From assembly GCA_947177535.1 (NCBI GenBank), contig CAMWUV010000029.1:1-7193 (forward strand): 7,193 nucleotides of DNA. Reading direction: 5' to 3'. Under the pieces are notes generated by a model. That model ran no database searches. It saw nothing but the letters and a program-made list of their open reading frames with translations, and was not told the origin of the DNA. The stretch comes from an uncultured Mycoplasma sp. (GTDB lineage Bacteria > Bacillota_I > Bacilli_A > Mycoplasmatales > Mycoplasmoidaceae). This document shows, piece after piece, positions 1 through 7,193 of this stretch; position 1 is the first letter of the stretch; every line of letters begins with the position of its first letter. The translations under genes were made by a program, and so were the position numbers.

Positions 1-261
1 AATTATAATCATATTATAGAAATTCATGATCCATATTATGATTTAAATGAATTTTATGATTATAAAAAAGATTTGATTGATACAAAAACCTTTATCAACA
101 ATCAAGGAATAGATTACAATTACCCCACTGCTAATAAAAATATAATTATCTTTATAACAGTTCCAATAATTGGAATTATAATCTTATTAGCATCTACTTT
201 AATTTATATAAAAATAAGAAAGAATAAAAAAAGGAGAAAAAAAGATGAAATTAAAAATTAA
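1..261 (+). CDS. C-terminal end of a membrane protein of unknown function (5' end outside window)
   Basis: The reading frame is open from the first base and stops with TAA at 259-261, so 86 C-terminal residues are visible and the start lies upstream. A TTG at 73 could look like a start, but the frame stays open before it with similar Asn/Tyr/Asp-rich composition and no ribosome binding site precedes it. The fragment has a polar segment rich in Asp, Tyr and Asn, then one strongly hydrophobic helix (about residues 48-70 of the fragment, mostly Ile and Leu), then a very basic tail of Lys and Arg. This is the pattern of a protein with a large outside part, one C-terminal membrane anchor and a short cytoplasmic tail. 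Its last 17 bases overlap the start of the following lipoprotein gene, so the two are probably co-transcribed and translationally coupled. I do not recognise the family. Confidence 0.7.
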   Translation, partial: NYNHIIEIHDPYYDLNEFYDYKKDLIDTKTFINNQGIDYNYPTANKNIIIFITVPIIGIIILLASTLIYIKIRKNKKRRKKDEIKN

Positions 262-454
262 AAAGTGATTATTATTTATTCCAATTTTAGGATTGCTTTT
301 AATAATTCCTTTTATTTTAACTTCTTGTGATGATCCAGCAACTTTTTTCCAAAAATATGGAAATGGTCAAGATTCAAATGATTCAAATTCATCATCTTCA
401 ACTGATGATGAAGAAGGTTCAAGTCGTCCAAATATTCCATCATCTCCATATTAG
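245..454 (+). CDS. small surface prolipoprotein, 69 aa, unknown function
   Basis: ATG at 245 is preceded by AAGGAG at 231-236 with eight bases between, a strong ribosome binding site. The frame contains one TGA read as Trp (residue 8) and ends with TAG at 452-454. The protein begins with a basic stretch (MKLKIKK), a hydrophobic core rich in Leu and Ile, and a lipobox ILTSC with the lipidated Cys at residue 28. It should therefore be cleaved by lipoprotein signal peptidase and anchored to the outer face of the membrane. The mature part is only about 42 residues: a short segment with DPATFFQKYG, then a low-complexity tail of Ser, Asp, Asn and Glu ending in Pro/Ser. It overlaps the upstream membrane protein gene by 17 bases in another frame and is followed by a terminator, so it is the last gene of its operon. 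It was missed by standard-code ORF calling because of the TGA. No known family is recognised. Confidence 0.8.
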
Positions 455-476
455 TTAAAACAATATTAACACTCAC

Positions 477-524
477 ACAATAAATACACTAGAATGAAAA
501 TTTTAGTGTTTTTATTGTTTTTTT
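477..524 (+). terminator. intrinsic terminator after the small lipoprotein gene
   Basis: The arms at 477-491 and 504-518 are complementary over 15 positions with one mismatch. They enclose a 12-base loop and run into a T tract (518-524). The hairpin starts 22 bases after the stop codon of the lipoprotein gene and fits a Rho-independent terminator. Confidence 0.8.
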
Positions 525-629
525 ACTTTATATTAATTAAATATAATTAATTTTTTAATTCTATAATAATGAAAGTGATAAATTAATAAGATAAATATAA
601 TAATAAAAAAATAAATATGTGATTTAATT
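525..629 (+). promoter_or_regulatory. AT-rich intergenic region with a possible -10 box (TATAAT at 562-567)
   Basis: This non-coding gap between the terminator and the truncated gene copy is almost pure A/T. TATAAT at 562-567 matches the -10 consensus, but no convincing -35 element is visible upstream and such hexamers arise easily by chance at this base composition. No clear Shine-Dalgarno sequence precedes the ATG at 630, unlike the intact copy, which agrees with the downstream copy being non-functional. Confidence 0.25.
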
Positions 630-992
630 ATGAAGTCAAAAAAAGTTTGAAAATGAGTAGGAGTAATTTCATCTATTTTTGCTGTTATAGTTGTGCCAAT
701 CACTGTATCAACTGTTTTTTTAGGAAAAAATAGAAAAGAATATTTGAATGAATATGAATCTTTAAAATATCAAATTCCAAAAAATTTAGGTAAAGCTGTT
801 GCTGATTCAGCTTTCGCTTATGCTAACAATGCAGATAGAGTCTCACCACTATCAGGTGATAATAAGAAATTTCAAGATGCTATTGAAAATACTTATTTAT
901 TTGCTGGTGGTAAAGACTTTTTCTCAAGTTGAGATAATAATAAAAATTTTAAAAACCTAGTTGGTCTGTATGAAGAAAATGTTCGTTGAACA
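630..992 (+). repeat. direct repeat, copy A (partner at 1392-1766)
   Basis: This is the upstream copy of a roughly 365-base direct repeat covering the first ~120 codons of the SGNH gene. The copies start 762 bases apart; the offset becomes 774 after a 12-base indel within the membrane-anchor coding part. Divergence is highest in the anchor region and very low from about 848 onward. Confidence 0.75.
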
Positions 993-1016
993 TGACTTAA
1001 ACAAAAATATTGATAA
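630..1016 (+). pseudogene. truncated paralogue of the first SGNH-domain protein (5' end only)
   Basis: Read with TGA as Trp, the frame from ATG 630 matches the start of the 837-residue SGNH protein at 1392. Both open with MKSKK, Trp, Lys, Trp and a hydrophobic anchor (four residues shorter here), and they share 18- and 19-residue identical stretches around LSGDNKKF and GGKDFFSSW. At the DNA level 848-903 and 1622-1677 are identical over 56 bases. Similarity stops abruptly after the codons for ENVRW (about 989-992). The frame then runs through eight unrelated codons to TAA at 1014-1016, giving 128 residues instead of 837. What remains is a membrane anchor plus the first third of the degenerate N-terminal SGNH-like domain, with no catalytic domain. 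There is no good ribosome binding site. It is best read as a gene copy truncated by deletion or recombination; expression of a short anchored peptide cannot be excluded. Confidence 0.75.
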
Positions 1017-1303
1017 ACCCATACTTGAATTGATTAGATTAAGAAATGATATTGCAACTTTTGAATAAATTTGAAACAATTGATGAAGAATTTAAACTAG
1101 ATTTATGAATTGCTGATATTAATATTGAAACTATTTGAAAATAAGCTGAATCTGAAAATGAAACTTCACCATTTTATAAATTATTAAAGCATATTAATAA
1201 GATAAATATTTTATCTGATGGTAATTACCAAACTAAATATTTTGCAAATACTTTTGTTGAAAGACTAAATATTTTAAAATCTCAATTAAGTAAAACTAAT
1301 TAA
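979..1303 (+). pseudogene. decayed remnant of an unrelated gene, possibly the C-terminal region of a GH13 glycosidase/sucrose phosphorylase
   Basis: Beyond the end of homology to the SGNH gene, coding-like sequence continues in two frames. The frame starting at 979 gives about 29 codons including KPILELIRLRND and stops at 1066-1068. The frame covering 1043-1303 continues with NKFETIDEEF, meets TAA at 1142-1144, then runs open again to TAA at 1301-1303 (ending LKSQLSKTN). A frameshift near 1060 plus one nonsense codon would explain this as one broken gene. The segment with Lys-Pro, Leu-Ile-x-Leu-Arg-Asn and then an acidic beta-like stretch recalls the region after the catalytic barrel of GH13 enzymes, especially sucrose phosphorylases. 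This rests on remembered motif shape only and the last ~50 residues do not fit clearly. Its only secure label is a non-functional remnant. Confidence 0.4.
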
Positions 1304-1391
1304 AAAATAATTTAATTTTTAATTTTATAATGTAGTGTAATACAATTTTGAGAATAAACAAATAGTGATATAAAAAATCAAAGAGGGAATT
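1304..1391 (+). promoter_or_regulatory. probable promoter region and ribosome binding site of the SGNH-AT3-SGNH operon
   Basis: The gap between the gene remnant and ATG 1392 holds TATAAT at 1326-1331 and TACAAT at 1341-1346 as -10 candidates, and a TTGAGA at 1348-1353 with TATAAA at 1369-1374 as a weaker pair with 15-base spacing. I cannot choose between them. A purine-rich AGAGGG at 1382-1387 lies four bases before the ATG and is a reasonable Shine-Dalgarno sequence. No terminator hairpin is evident here, so read-through from upstream is possible. Confidence 0.4.
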
Positions 1392-1766
1392 ATGAAATCC
1401 AAAAAAATTTGAAAGTGAATAGGATTTATTTCATCAGTTTTTGCTGTCACAGCTGTTGTTGTAGCTGTACCTTTTATTGCGTCAAATGCTTTTTTTGCAA
1501 ATTATAGAAAAGAACACTCTGATGAATATGAATCTCTTAGATATAAAATTCCAAAAAATTTAGGAACAGCTGTTGCTGATTCAGCTTTTGCTTATGCTGA
1601 TAATGCAGATAGAATTTCTTTACTATCAGGTGATAATAAGAAATTTCAAGATGCTATTGAAAATACTTATTTATTTGTTGGTGGAAAAGATTTCTTTTCA
1701 AGTTGAGATAATAATAAAAATTTTAAAAATTTAGTTGATATGTATGAAGAAAATGTTCGTTGAACT
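1392..1766 (+). repeat. direct repeat, copy B (partner at 630-992)
   Basis: This is the downstream copy of the direct repeat, forming the 5' end of the intact SGNH gene. The shared block ends at the sequence gttcgttgaac in both copies, beyond which the two loci are unrelated. Such a repeat is a substrate for homologous recombination between the copies. Confidence 0.75.
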
Positions 1767-3905
1767 ATGGCTTCACAAGGTGGTAATGATCCATCAGCTG
1801 CATATACTTCATTAGGAAGATTTTGCATAAACATTTCTAAACCAAATCAAACCTTAAAAGACGTTAATGATAATTATGACTTTAAGGTTAAAAATATAGA
1901 CCCTAAAAATATTGTGATGATTGTTGGATCAGAATATGCTGAAACAGATGATATTGATAAATCATTAGATCAATTTGAAAATGATTTAAGAATTTTTGTA
2001 AACAATGTTTTGCAATTAAGAAACAATACATCTAATTTAATATTTATGAAACACTGAAAAGTTCCAAATCCAAACAATGATGAAACAATTGCAAAATATA
2101 ATGAAAATATCTCTAAATTAAATACTAGAGCTAATCGCATTTTATCTGAATTGAATGAACAACAAATCCCTAGAGTATTGCTTGTTGATAACGAAGAATT
2201 ATTTAATAATTTACAATACCAATATTTTTATGAATATGTTAATCCTGATTTTACATTAACAAGAATTGGTAGTAATGAAGTTGCTAAAAGTATTTTAAAA
2301 ACTATGAAACCTTGAAATTCTGTTACTAATGCTGAATGAGTCCCATCAAATTGAACAGACTATTCAAAAACACACTTGGATGCAGAACCAGTACAATGAA
2401 GCACTGAAAAAACAAAGAATAATTTAAAAGTTAATGTTGACAATGTAAACATTCAAAACGATATTGCAACTTTCTCAATTTCTTTTAGTGAGGGGGGGGT
2501 GCATAATGGTGATCTTGTTGAATGAATGTTTGAATATACAAACTTGGGTACAAATAGTGGAAGAGTTATTGTTAAAGATTTTGCTGTTGTTCAAAGCGGA
2601 AAAATAACAATTGATAATATCAATGTTTACACAAAAGACTTATATACAACTGCACCAACTGATTTAAGTAATGAATTTGTTTTAACTATTTTTGATACTA
2701 ATGGAAATGCTTTTGATATAGTTGAAGGTAATTTAAACAACCAGACAAATAGCATAATCAAAAATAGATCTATTACAAAAGCTGATACTGAAACAGATGA
2801 AAATGATGCAAAAACAAGATTCATTAAAAGATTTAATGATAAATCTAAACCATTAGTTTGAACTTTTTTAGGTGATAGTATTGACCATGGTGCATTGCAT
2901 AACCAAGGATTTGATACATATCCAGAAAGTGTTCAAAAAAATGTAATGAATGACTGAAAAAGATATGATGATATTTTTATTAATGCTGCACAAAGTGGTA
3001 ATTTTACAAATAGACAAGTTGATCCATATTTAATCCAAGCAGACATTTTTAAATATAAACCAGATGCTATTTCAATAGGACTTGGAATTACTGATGGAGT
3101 TGTAACTACAAATTTAAAAAATGGACAACCAACTTATGCTACTCCTGATCAATATATTAATAATATGAAAACTTTAATTCAAGCAGCTATTGAAGTTAAT
3201 CCTGAAGTTGTAGTTGTAATTAATGGGATTAATCCAACTGATGTATCTGCTAGAAAAAATATTCCAGTTCCATATAATAAAAAACTTCAAGAAACTTTTG
3301 GAAGTGAAAATAATGAATTTAAAAACAATGTAATTTATAACCAAAATGTTTATGATGAATTAAATAAAATTGAAAGTGATTATACTTTTACAAAATTTGA
3401 TCAATTGTTTTTAGCTAGTGATAATTTACATCCTAGCGGAAATGCTAATCTTATTAAAGCAAAATCTTTTTTAAATGCACTAGGTGTAGATGTTGAAGAT
3501 AGTTATGTAAGTAACTATACATTAGAAGAATTTGTATGATATACAGGAACAACTACTGATCCTTTCAAACCTATAGGAATAGATAAAACACAAAGTTCTG
3601 GTAATAAAATTGCACCAGATATAAAAACATGAAGTAGTACTAATCCATTAGGAATGACTGCTAGTACAAATCGTTTAGCTAATACATTTTTATCTTATGA
3701 AAACTTAGATGGTAGAAAATATTGATTATTAACTGATTATAAAATTTATGACAATAACTACAGAATTTTATTAGAAGATGGAGAATATACAACAGGTGGA
3801 TGAGCTGTTCCTTCTGCTAATATGAGTAGTTCTACAACAATGTTCTATGCTGGTTTAACACCAGATGCTGAACTTGCTGTTAGTAAAAATGCAGTTTATT
3901 CATAA
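1392..3905 (+). CDS. membrane-anchored tandem SGNH/GDSL-like protein, 837 aa
   Basis: The frame runs from ATG 1392 to TAA 3903-3905 when TGA is read as Trp. Residues 1-36 are a basic start plus an uncleaved-looking hydrophobic anchor with no lipobox Cys, so the rest should lie outside the cell. Residues about 90-305 resemble a degenerate SGNH fold: GGKD at 97-100 where the Ser motif belongs (Lys at the Ser position), VGSE at 178-181 in the GxND place, and no Asp-x-x-His before the final helix (around G293). Residues about 310-490 are beta-like and unrecognised, and include the G8 tract. Residues about 490-705 are a canonical SGNH hydrolase domain: FLGDS with Ser496, block II Gly536, block III GITD at 565-568 (Thr where Asn is usual), and Asp677/His680 in DNLHPSG. 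A beta-like tail of about 125 residues follows. The next gene starts 14 bases downstream. SGNH domains are esterases or O-acyltransferases. Next to an AT3 protein, transfer of acyl groups to a surface glycan is the best guess; an esterase role remains possible. Confidence 0.8.
2492..2499 (+). repeat. homopolymeric G8 tract within the SGNH gene
   Basis: Eight consecutive G residues are read as gaG GGG GGG Gtg (Glu-Gly-Gly-Val, near residue 367-370). It is the only G run of this length I see in an otherwise extremely AT-rich window. Gain or loss of one base would shift the frame before the catalytic SGNH domain, so it has the form of a slippage-prone tract. Confidence 0.8.
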
Positions 3906-3919
3906 GAAATGAGATAAGT

Positions 3920-5430
3920 ATGAAAAAAGAAAATACAACTGAAAAAAACACTTATCCATTAAATAAAAATGATCTATCTAAAATTAAAAATGAAAATTTA
4001 ATTTTAGATAAAAAAGAAAGTAATCTAATTGAAAATAAACCATCAAAGATTGAAGAAGTTAATTTAAAACAGAATACAACAACTTTTGGTAAAAATCCAT
4101 CTGAAGTAAAAGAAGTACAAATTATTTCTTTTAAAGAATCTTTGAAAAAGAATTTTAATTTACAAAGATATGAAAAAATGGAAACAAATATTGCATGAGT
4201 TAAAATAATTGCAATTTTATTAGTTGTTTTAACTCACACAATTCAATCATCTTTAGGGTGAGCTTCAGCAAATGGCGGTTCTATAATGGATTTATACAAA
4301 TTTGCTGGAAATAATGCATATGCTTTACATTTCTTTCAAATTTTATCAATTCCCTGTGTTAATTTATTTGTGATAGTATCTTGTTTTTTAGAAAATAAAT
4401 CAATCAAAATAAAGTTTTACAAACTTTTCAAAATGTATTTATTAATAACTTTTATTTTATTAATGTTTACTTTATTTAAATGAGCTATTTGACCACAAAA
4501 AATTAGTATTGAAGAATGGGTTAATGATATTATATGATTTTATGTTGAAGACCCTTGATACTTTACTGCTTACTTTGCTTTCTTATTAATTGTTCCGTTT
4601 GTAAATTATATGTTTAAAAAATTAACTTTAAATGGAATCAATGTAGCATTTATAGTAGTTATTATAATTTTTCTTCTTTGAAAATTGTTAGCGATTCTTT
4701 TTGGAACAGGATTGTGAGATGGTGCAACAGGAATCGTAATCTCAACAAGAATAAAAGATGCTGTTACAAACAGAGGATATAACGTCATAAACTTTTAGTA
4801 ATTTATGTAATAGTCCAATGATTAATTGCACATAATTTCTTTGCAAGATGAAAATGATGAGGTTGACTAATGATATATATTGCAACTTTTAGTATGCAAT
4901 ATATTATGGTTATTTGAACATATTCAAATATGTTGTATGAATATTCAAATCCTTTAGTAATTCTTTCAGCTATTTCAATTTTTGGAATATTTTATAATTT
5001 CAAAATTAAAAAGAATGCTTTTATAAATTACATTTCAACTTTAACAATGTATATTTTCTTGTTTCATTGAAACGCATTAGGAAAAACATTTATATCATTT
5101 AATCAATCTAATGCTGATCTAGGTAATTTATGACTTGCAAACATAATGCAAACTTTAATGTATGAAAGAACTGTATTTTTAGCAGGACTTTGAGTTGGTG
5201 AACCATCACAATGGGCAGCATATGTTTTATTAGTGTTTGTTGTTTTATCGCTAGTTTTAATTGTGATGTCAATTATTTTTGATTTTATATGTAGATTTAT
5301 TACTGCTATTCCTTGTTGACAAAAAACAGTCAATTGAATTAAAAATTTAATGAATTTAGATAGATTTGAAAATTTATTCATTAAAGATGAAAAACCTACT
5401 GAAAATCTACCAATTGCACAAAGTAAATAA
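3920..5430 (+). CDS. AT3-family (acyltransferase_3) membrane O-acyltransferase, interrupted by a frameshift
   Basis: ATG 3920 lies 14 bases after the SGNH gene, with only a weak purine-rich site. The first frame runs 292 codons to TAG at 4796-4798; the continuation lies in another frame from 4783 to TAA 5428-5430. One missing T in the run at 4793-4796 restores a 503-residue protein. Residues 1-85 are a hydrophilic Lys/Glu/Asn-rich cytoplasmic extension. Then comes the AT3 start (RYEKMETNIAW, first membrane helix with the conserved His106 in VVLTHT), a second helix with FVIVSCFL in place of the usual FFxISGFL, DPWYFTAY (211-218), several more helices, and after the shift the NYISTLTMYIFLFH motif typical of the late AT3 helices, then a last helix and basic tail. 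About ten membrane segments fit the family. AT3 proteins move acyl groups, commonly acetyl from acetyl-CoA, to extracytoplasmic glycans. No SGNH domain is fused here. Two Trp codons are TGG (4517, 5212), rare in this window. Whether the frameshift is real, making it a pseudogene, or a sequence error cannot be told. Confidence 0.75.
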
Positions 5431-5441
5431 AGGAGAATAAA

Positions 5442-7139
5442 ATGAAATTAAACAAAAAACTTTTCCTACTACCACTTATAGCTGCTGGTATATGCTTACC
5501 TTTATCAAGTTGTGCAACCACTACATTTAATGAAGTTCAAAATAATTTAGGTTTATTAATTGATAAAAATATGCAAAGAGAAGGTATATATTTTAATAAT
5601 TTTGCTTTTTTTGGCGGAAGCGATATTGCATATAATTCTTATGATTTATATGAAAATAGAGGTTATCGAAGTCAAATTGAATTATTTGAAGATTATGTTA
5701 GACATTATGGACCATATAATGTTTCAAATGATTCTTATGCAAATTACATTTATGGGAAAAGATTAATTTTTGATTTTTCTAAACCTGATGCAACAATTCA
5801 GGATGTACTTAATAATTTTGATCAATTAACAGAAAGTAATAAAATTTTAACAACAGTATACAATGTCGATACAAAAGATATTACTGATTTAAGTGAATCT
5901 GATTTCAAAGATTCACTTAAACAATTAATTGAAAAATCTTTAAAATTACAAGACAATAGTGGAATGATTATTATTAAAACTCATTACCAAACTAATGATC
6001 AATTATTAAATCAAAAAATTAATGCAAATAGTGATGTTATAAAAAATTTAATTGCAACAGATTATGGAAATGATTTAAATAAATTACAAAGAATTGGTTT
6101 AGTAGATCACTGTGAATTAACTAAAAAAAATACTTTAAGCAATGACGATAACTTTGTACAAAATTTTTTAACAAAAGATAATAAACTAAATGCTTTTGGA
6201 CAACTAGAAATGCTTTATGAAACTATTTCGTCTTTATATAAAGAAACTACTATAGATAATCAAAATACTATTAATTATTTAATTAATACTTCTTATTTAA
6301 CAACTTCAAATATTCTTTATAGATACCCAACACATTCATTATCATGTGGTGATAGTTATGTAACAACTGTTGATGAAACAGATTCTAGTAATACAGAAAA
6401 TCAAACTTCAGCTGCAGATAAAATTAAAAATTTTCAAGAATATTTATCTAATTTACCATCTGCTAATTGACAATTTTTTGGTGATTCATTAACATATGCT
6501 GGAGTCCAAACTTGAGGATACAAAGGATATGTTGATTATTTACGTTGAATTTTAAAAAATGAATTTAATAGAATAAATGATTCATTTTTAAATGAAGCAG
6601 TTTTTGGTGGTAGATATGTTCAAGATGATGACAAATATGGAGAATACTCTTTCCCAAAACTTACTTTTACAAATTATGCAACAGATATTTTGTATGTAAT
6701 GATGGGTACAAATGATATAGTGTGTGTAACAAATCAATCTACAGCTGATACATACATTTCTGAAAATATTGAAAAAGTTTACAATGACTTTAAAGAAACT
6801 AATAAAAATGGATGAATGATAGTTTCTACAATTCCTTATTTTTATTCAATTAATGCTACCACAATGAAAACTATTGTTGATAAAGCTAATACAGCAATAA
6901 AAACTTTTGCTGCAAGTAAAAACAATGTTATATTTATTGATAATAATTCTGCTTTAAATAATGTTGTTACAAAACAAATGGGATTAACAACTGAAAATGC
7001 AGGTAATTCTAATGCTATTTTTGAGTTATATGCAGAAGATAAAGTACATTTTAATACAAATGCATATATAATTATGACTAAAAACATTTTGTCTAATTTA
7101 AATTTTGATTATTCAAAAAGTTCGTTTATGGATTTTTAA
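5442..7139 (+). CDS. tandem SGNH/GDSL-like lipoprotein, 565 aa
   Basis: ATG 5442 follows AGGAG at 5431-5435 with six bases between, and the gap from the acyltransferase stop is only 11 bases. With TGA as Trp (first at 6468-6470) the frame ends at TAA 7137-7139; standard-code reading would cut it at 342 residues. The signal peptide ends in the lipobox LSSC with lipidated Cys24. Residues about 50-270 form an SGNH-like domain with FFGGSD (Ser60), but the Asp-x-x-His motif is replaced by DNKLN (246-250, Asn where His is expected), so it is probably inactive. Residues about 320-342 are a Ser/Thr/Asn/Glu-rich linker. Residues about 343-560 are a canonical SGNH hydrolase domain: FFGDS with Ser349, block II FGG at 388-390, GTND at 422-425, and Asp533/His536 in EDKVHFN. 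All catalytic positions are present. Inferred role: outer-surface O-acyltransferase partner of the AT3 protein, or a deacylating esterase. It is the last gene before the terminator. Confidence 0.85.
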
Positions 7140-7160
7140 ATTAGTATATATTTAAATTTT

Positions 7161-7191
7161 AAAAAACCCTAATTTTAAATTGGGGTTTTTT
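7161..7191 (+). terminator. intrinsic terminator of the SGNH-AT3-SGNH operon
   Basis: The arms 7161-7175 and 7177-7191 are complementary over 15 positions with one G-T wobble and a CCC/GGG core. The central A/T pairs would open to form the loop, and the right arm ends in six T residues. It begins 21 bases after the stop codon of the lipoprotein gene. The A-rich left arm makes it potentially active in both directions. Confidence 0.85.
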
Positions 7192-7193
7192 AT

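Noticed and set aside
2627..2824. Minus-strand ORF within the large SGNH gene
   Set aside because: It is antisense to a well supported coding region, has no ribosome binding site or family resemblance, and reads as hydrophobic shadow sequence.
4783..4798. Programmed -1 ribosomal frameshift joining the two acyltransferase halves
   Set aside because: The site reads ATA AAC TTT TAG and does not fit the X XXY YYZ slippery heptamer; slipping from TTT back to CTT would mispair. No clear stimulatory hairpin is seen just downstream.
4606..5381. Two minus-strand ORFs (4606-4788 and 5103-5381) across the acyltransferase gene
   Set aside because: Both lie opposite clear AT3 membrane helices and show no independent coding signal.
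5560..5766. Plus-strand 68-residue ORF in another frame inside the lipoprotein gene
   Set aside because: It overlaps the intact lipoprotein frame entirely and has no ribosome binding site; its hydrophobic look comes from AT-rich composition.
5442..6470. A 342-residue protein ending at TGA 6468-6470
   Set aside because: TGA is Trp here: the next codons continue directly into a perfect FFGDS motif in the same frame to 7139.
6842..7087. Minus-strand ORF opposite the last SGNH domain
   Set aside because: It is a shadow of the conserved sense frame that contains the catalytic Asp533/His536.
1..7193. tRNA, rRNA, CRISPR array, insertion sequence or riboswitch
   Set aside because: No cloverleaf, regularly spaced repeats, transposase motif or recognisable riboswitch core was found by eye; the only repeats are the two SGNH 5' copies.

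Overview
The window comes from a mollicute that reads UGA as tryptophan (genetic code 4). The DNA is very AT-rich. Every long gene is continuous only if in-frame TGA is read as Trp, TGG is rare (I noticed two, both in the acyltransferase gene), and there are lipobox prolipoproteins and AGGAG-type ribosome binding sites. A member of the Spiroplasma/Mesoplasma/Mycoplasma mycoides group is likely; the species cannot be told from this sequence.

Layout, all on the + strand. (1) 1-454: the tail of a membrane protein overlaps a 69-residue prolipoprotein and is followed by an intrinsic terminator (477-524). (2) 630-1303: a decayed stretch. The first ~120 codons are a second copy of the start of the next gene, followed by a broken remnant of an unrelated gene. 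(3) 1392-7139: a tightly packed three-gene operon ending at an intrinsic terminator (7161-7191). It encodes an 837-residue membrane-anchored protein with two SGNH-like domains, a polytopic acyltransferase of the AT3 family (interrupted by one frameshift), and a 565-residue lipoprotein that also has two SGNH-like domains.

How the genes may work together (inference): AT3 proteins such as OafA and OatA pass acyl groups from cytoplasmic acyl-CoA across the membrane, and an extracytoplasmic SGNH domain, usually fused to the AT3 part, transfers them to a glycan. Here the AT3 protein has no fused SGNH domain, but it lies between two surface-anchored SGNH proteins. I propose a split O-acylation system for a surface polysaccharide or glycolipid in a wall-less bacterium. 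In both SGNH proteins the N-terminal SGNH-like domain looks catalytically degenerate and the C-terminal one keeps the Ser and Asp-x-x-His residues. A G8 tract inside the first SGNH gene and the frameshift in the acyltransferase suggest that the system may be switched on and off, or may be decaying.
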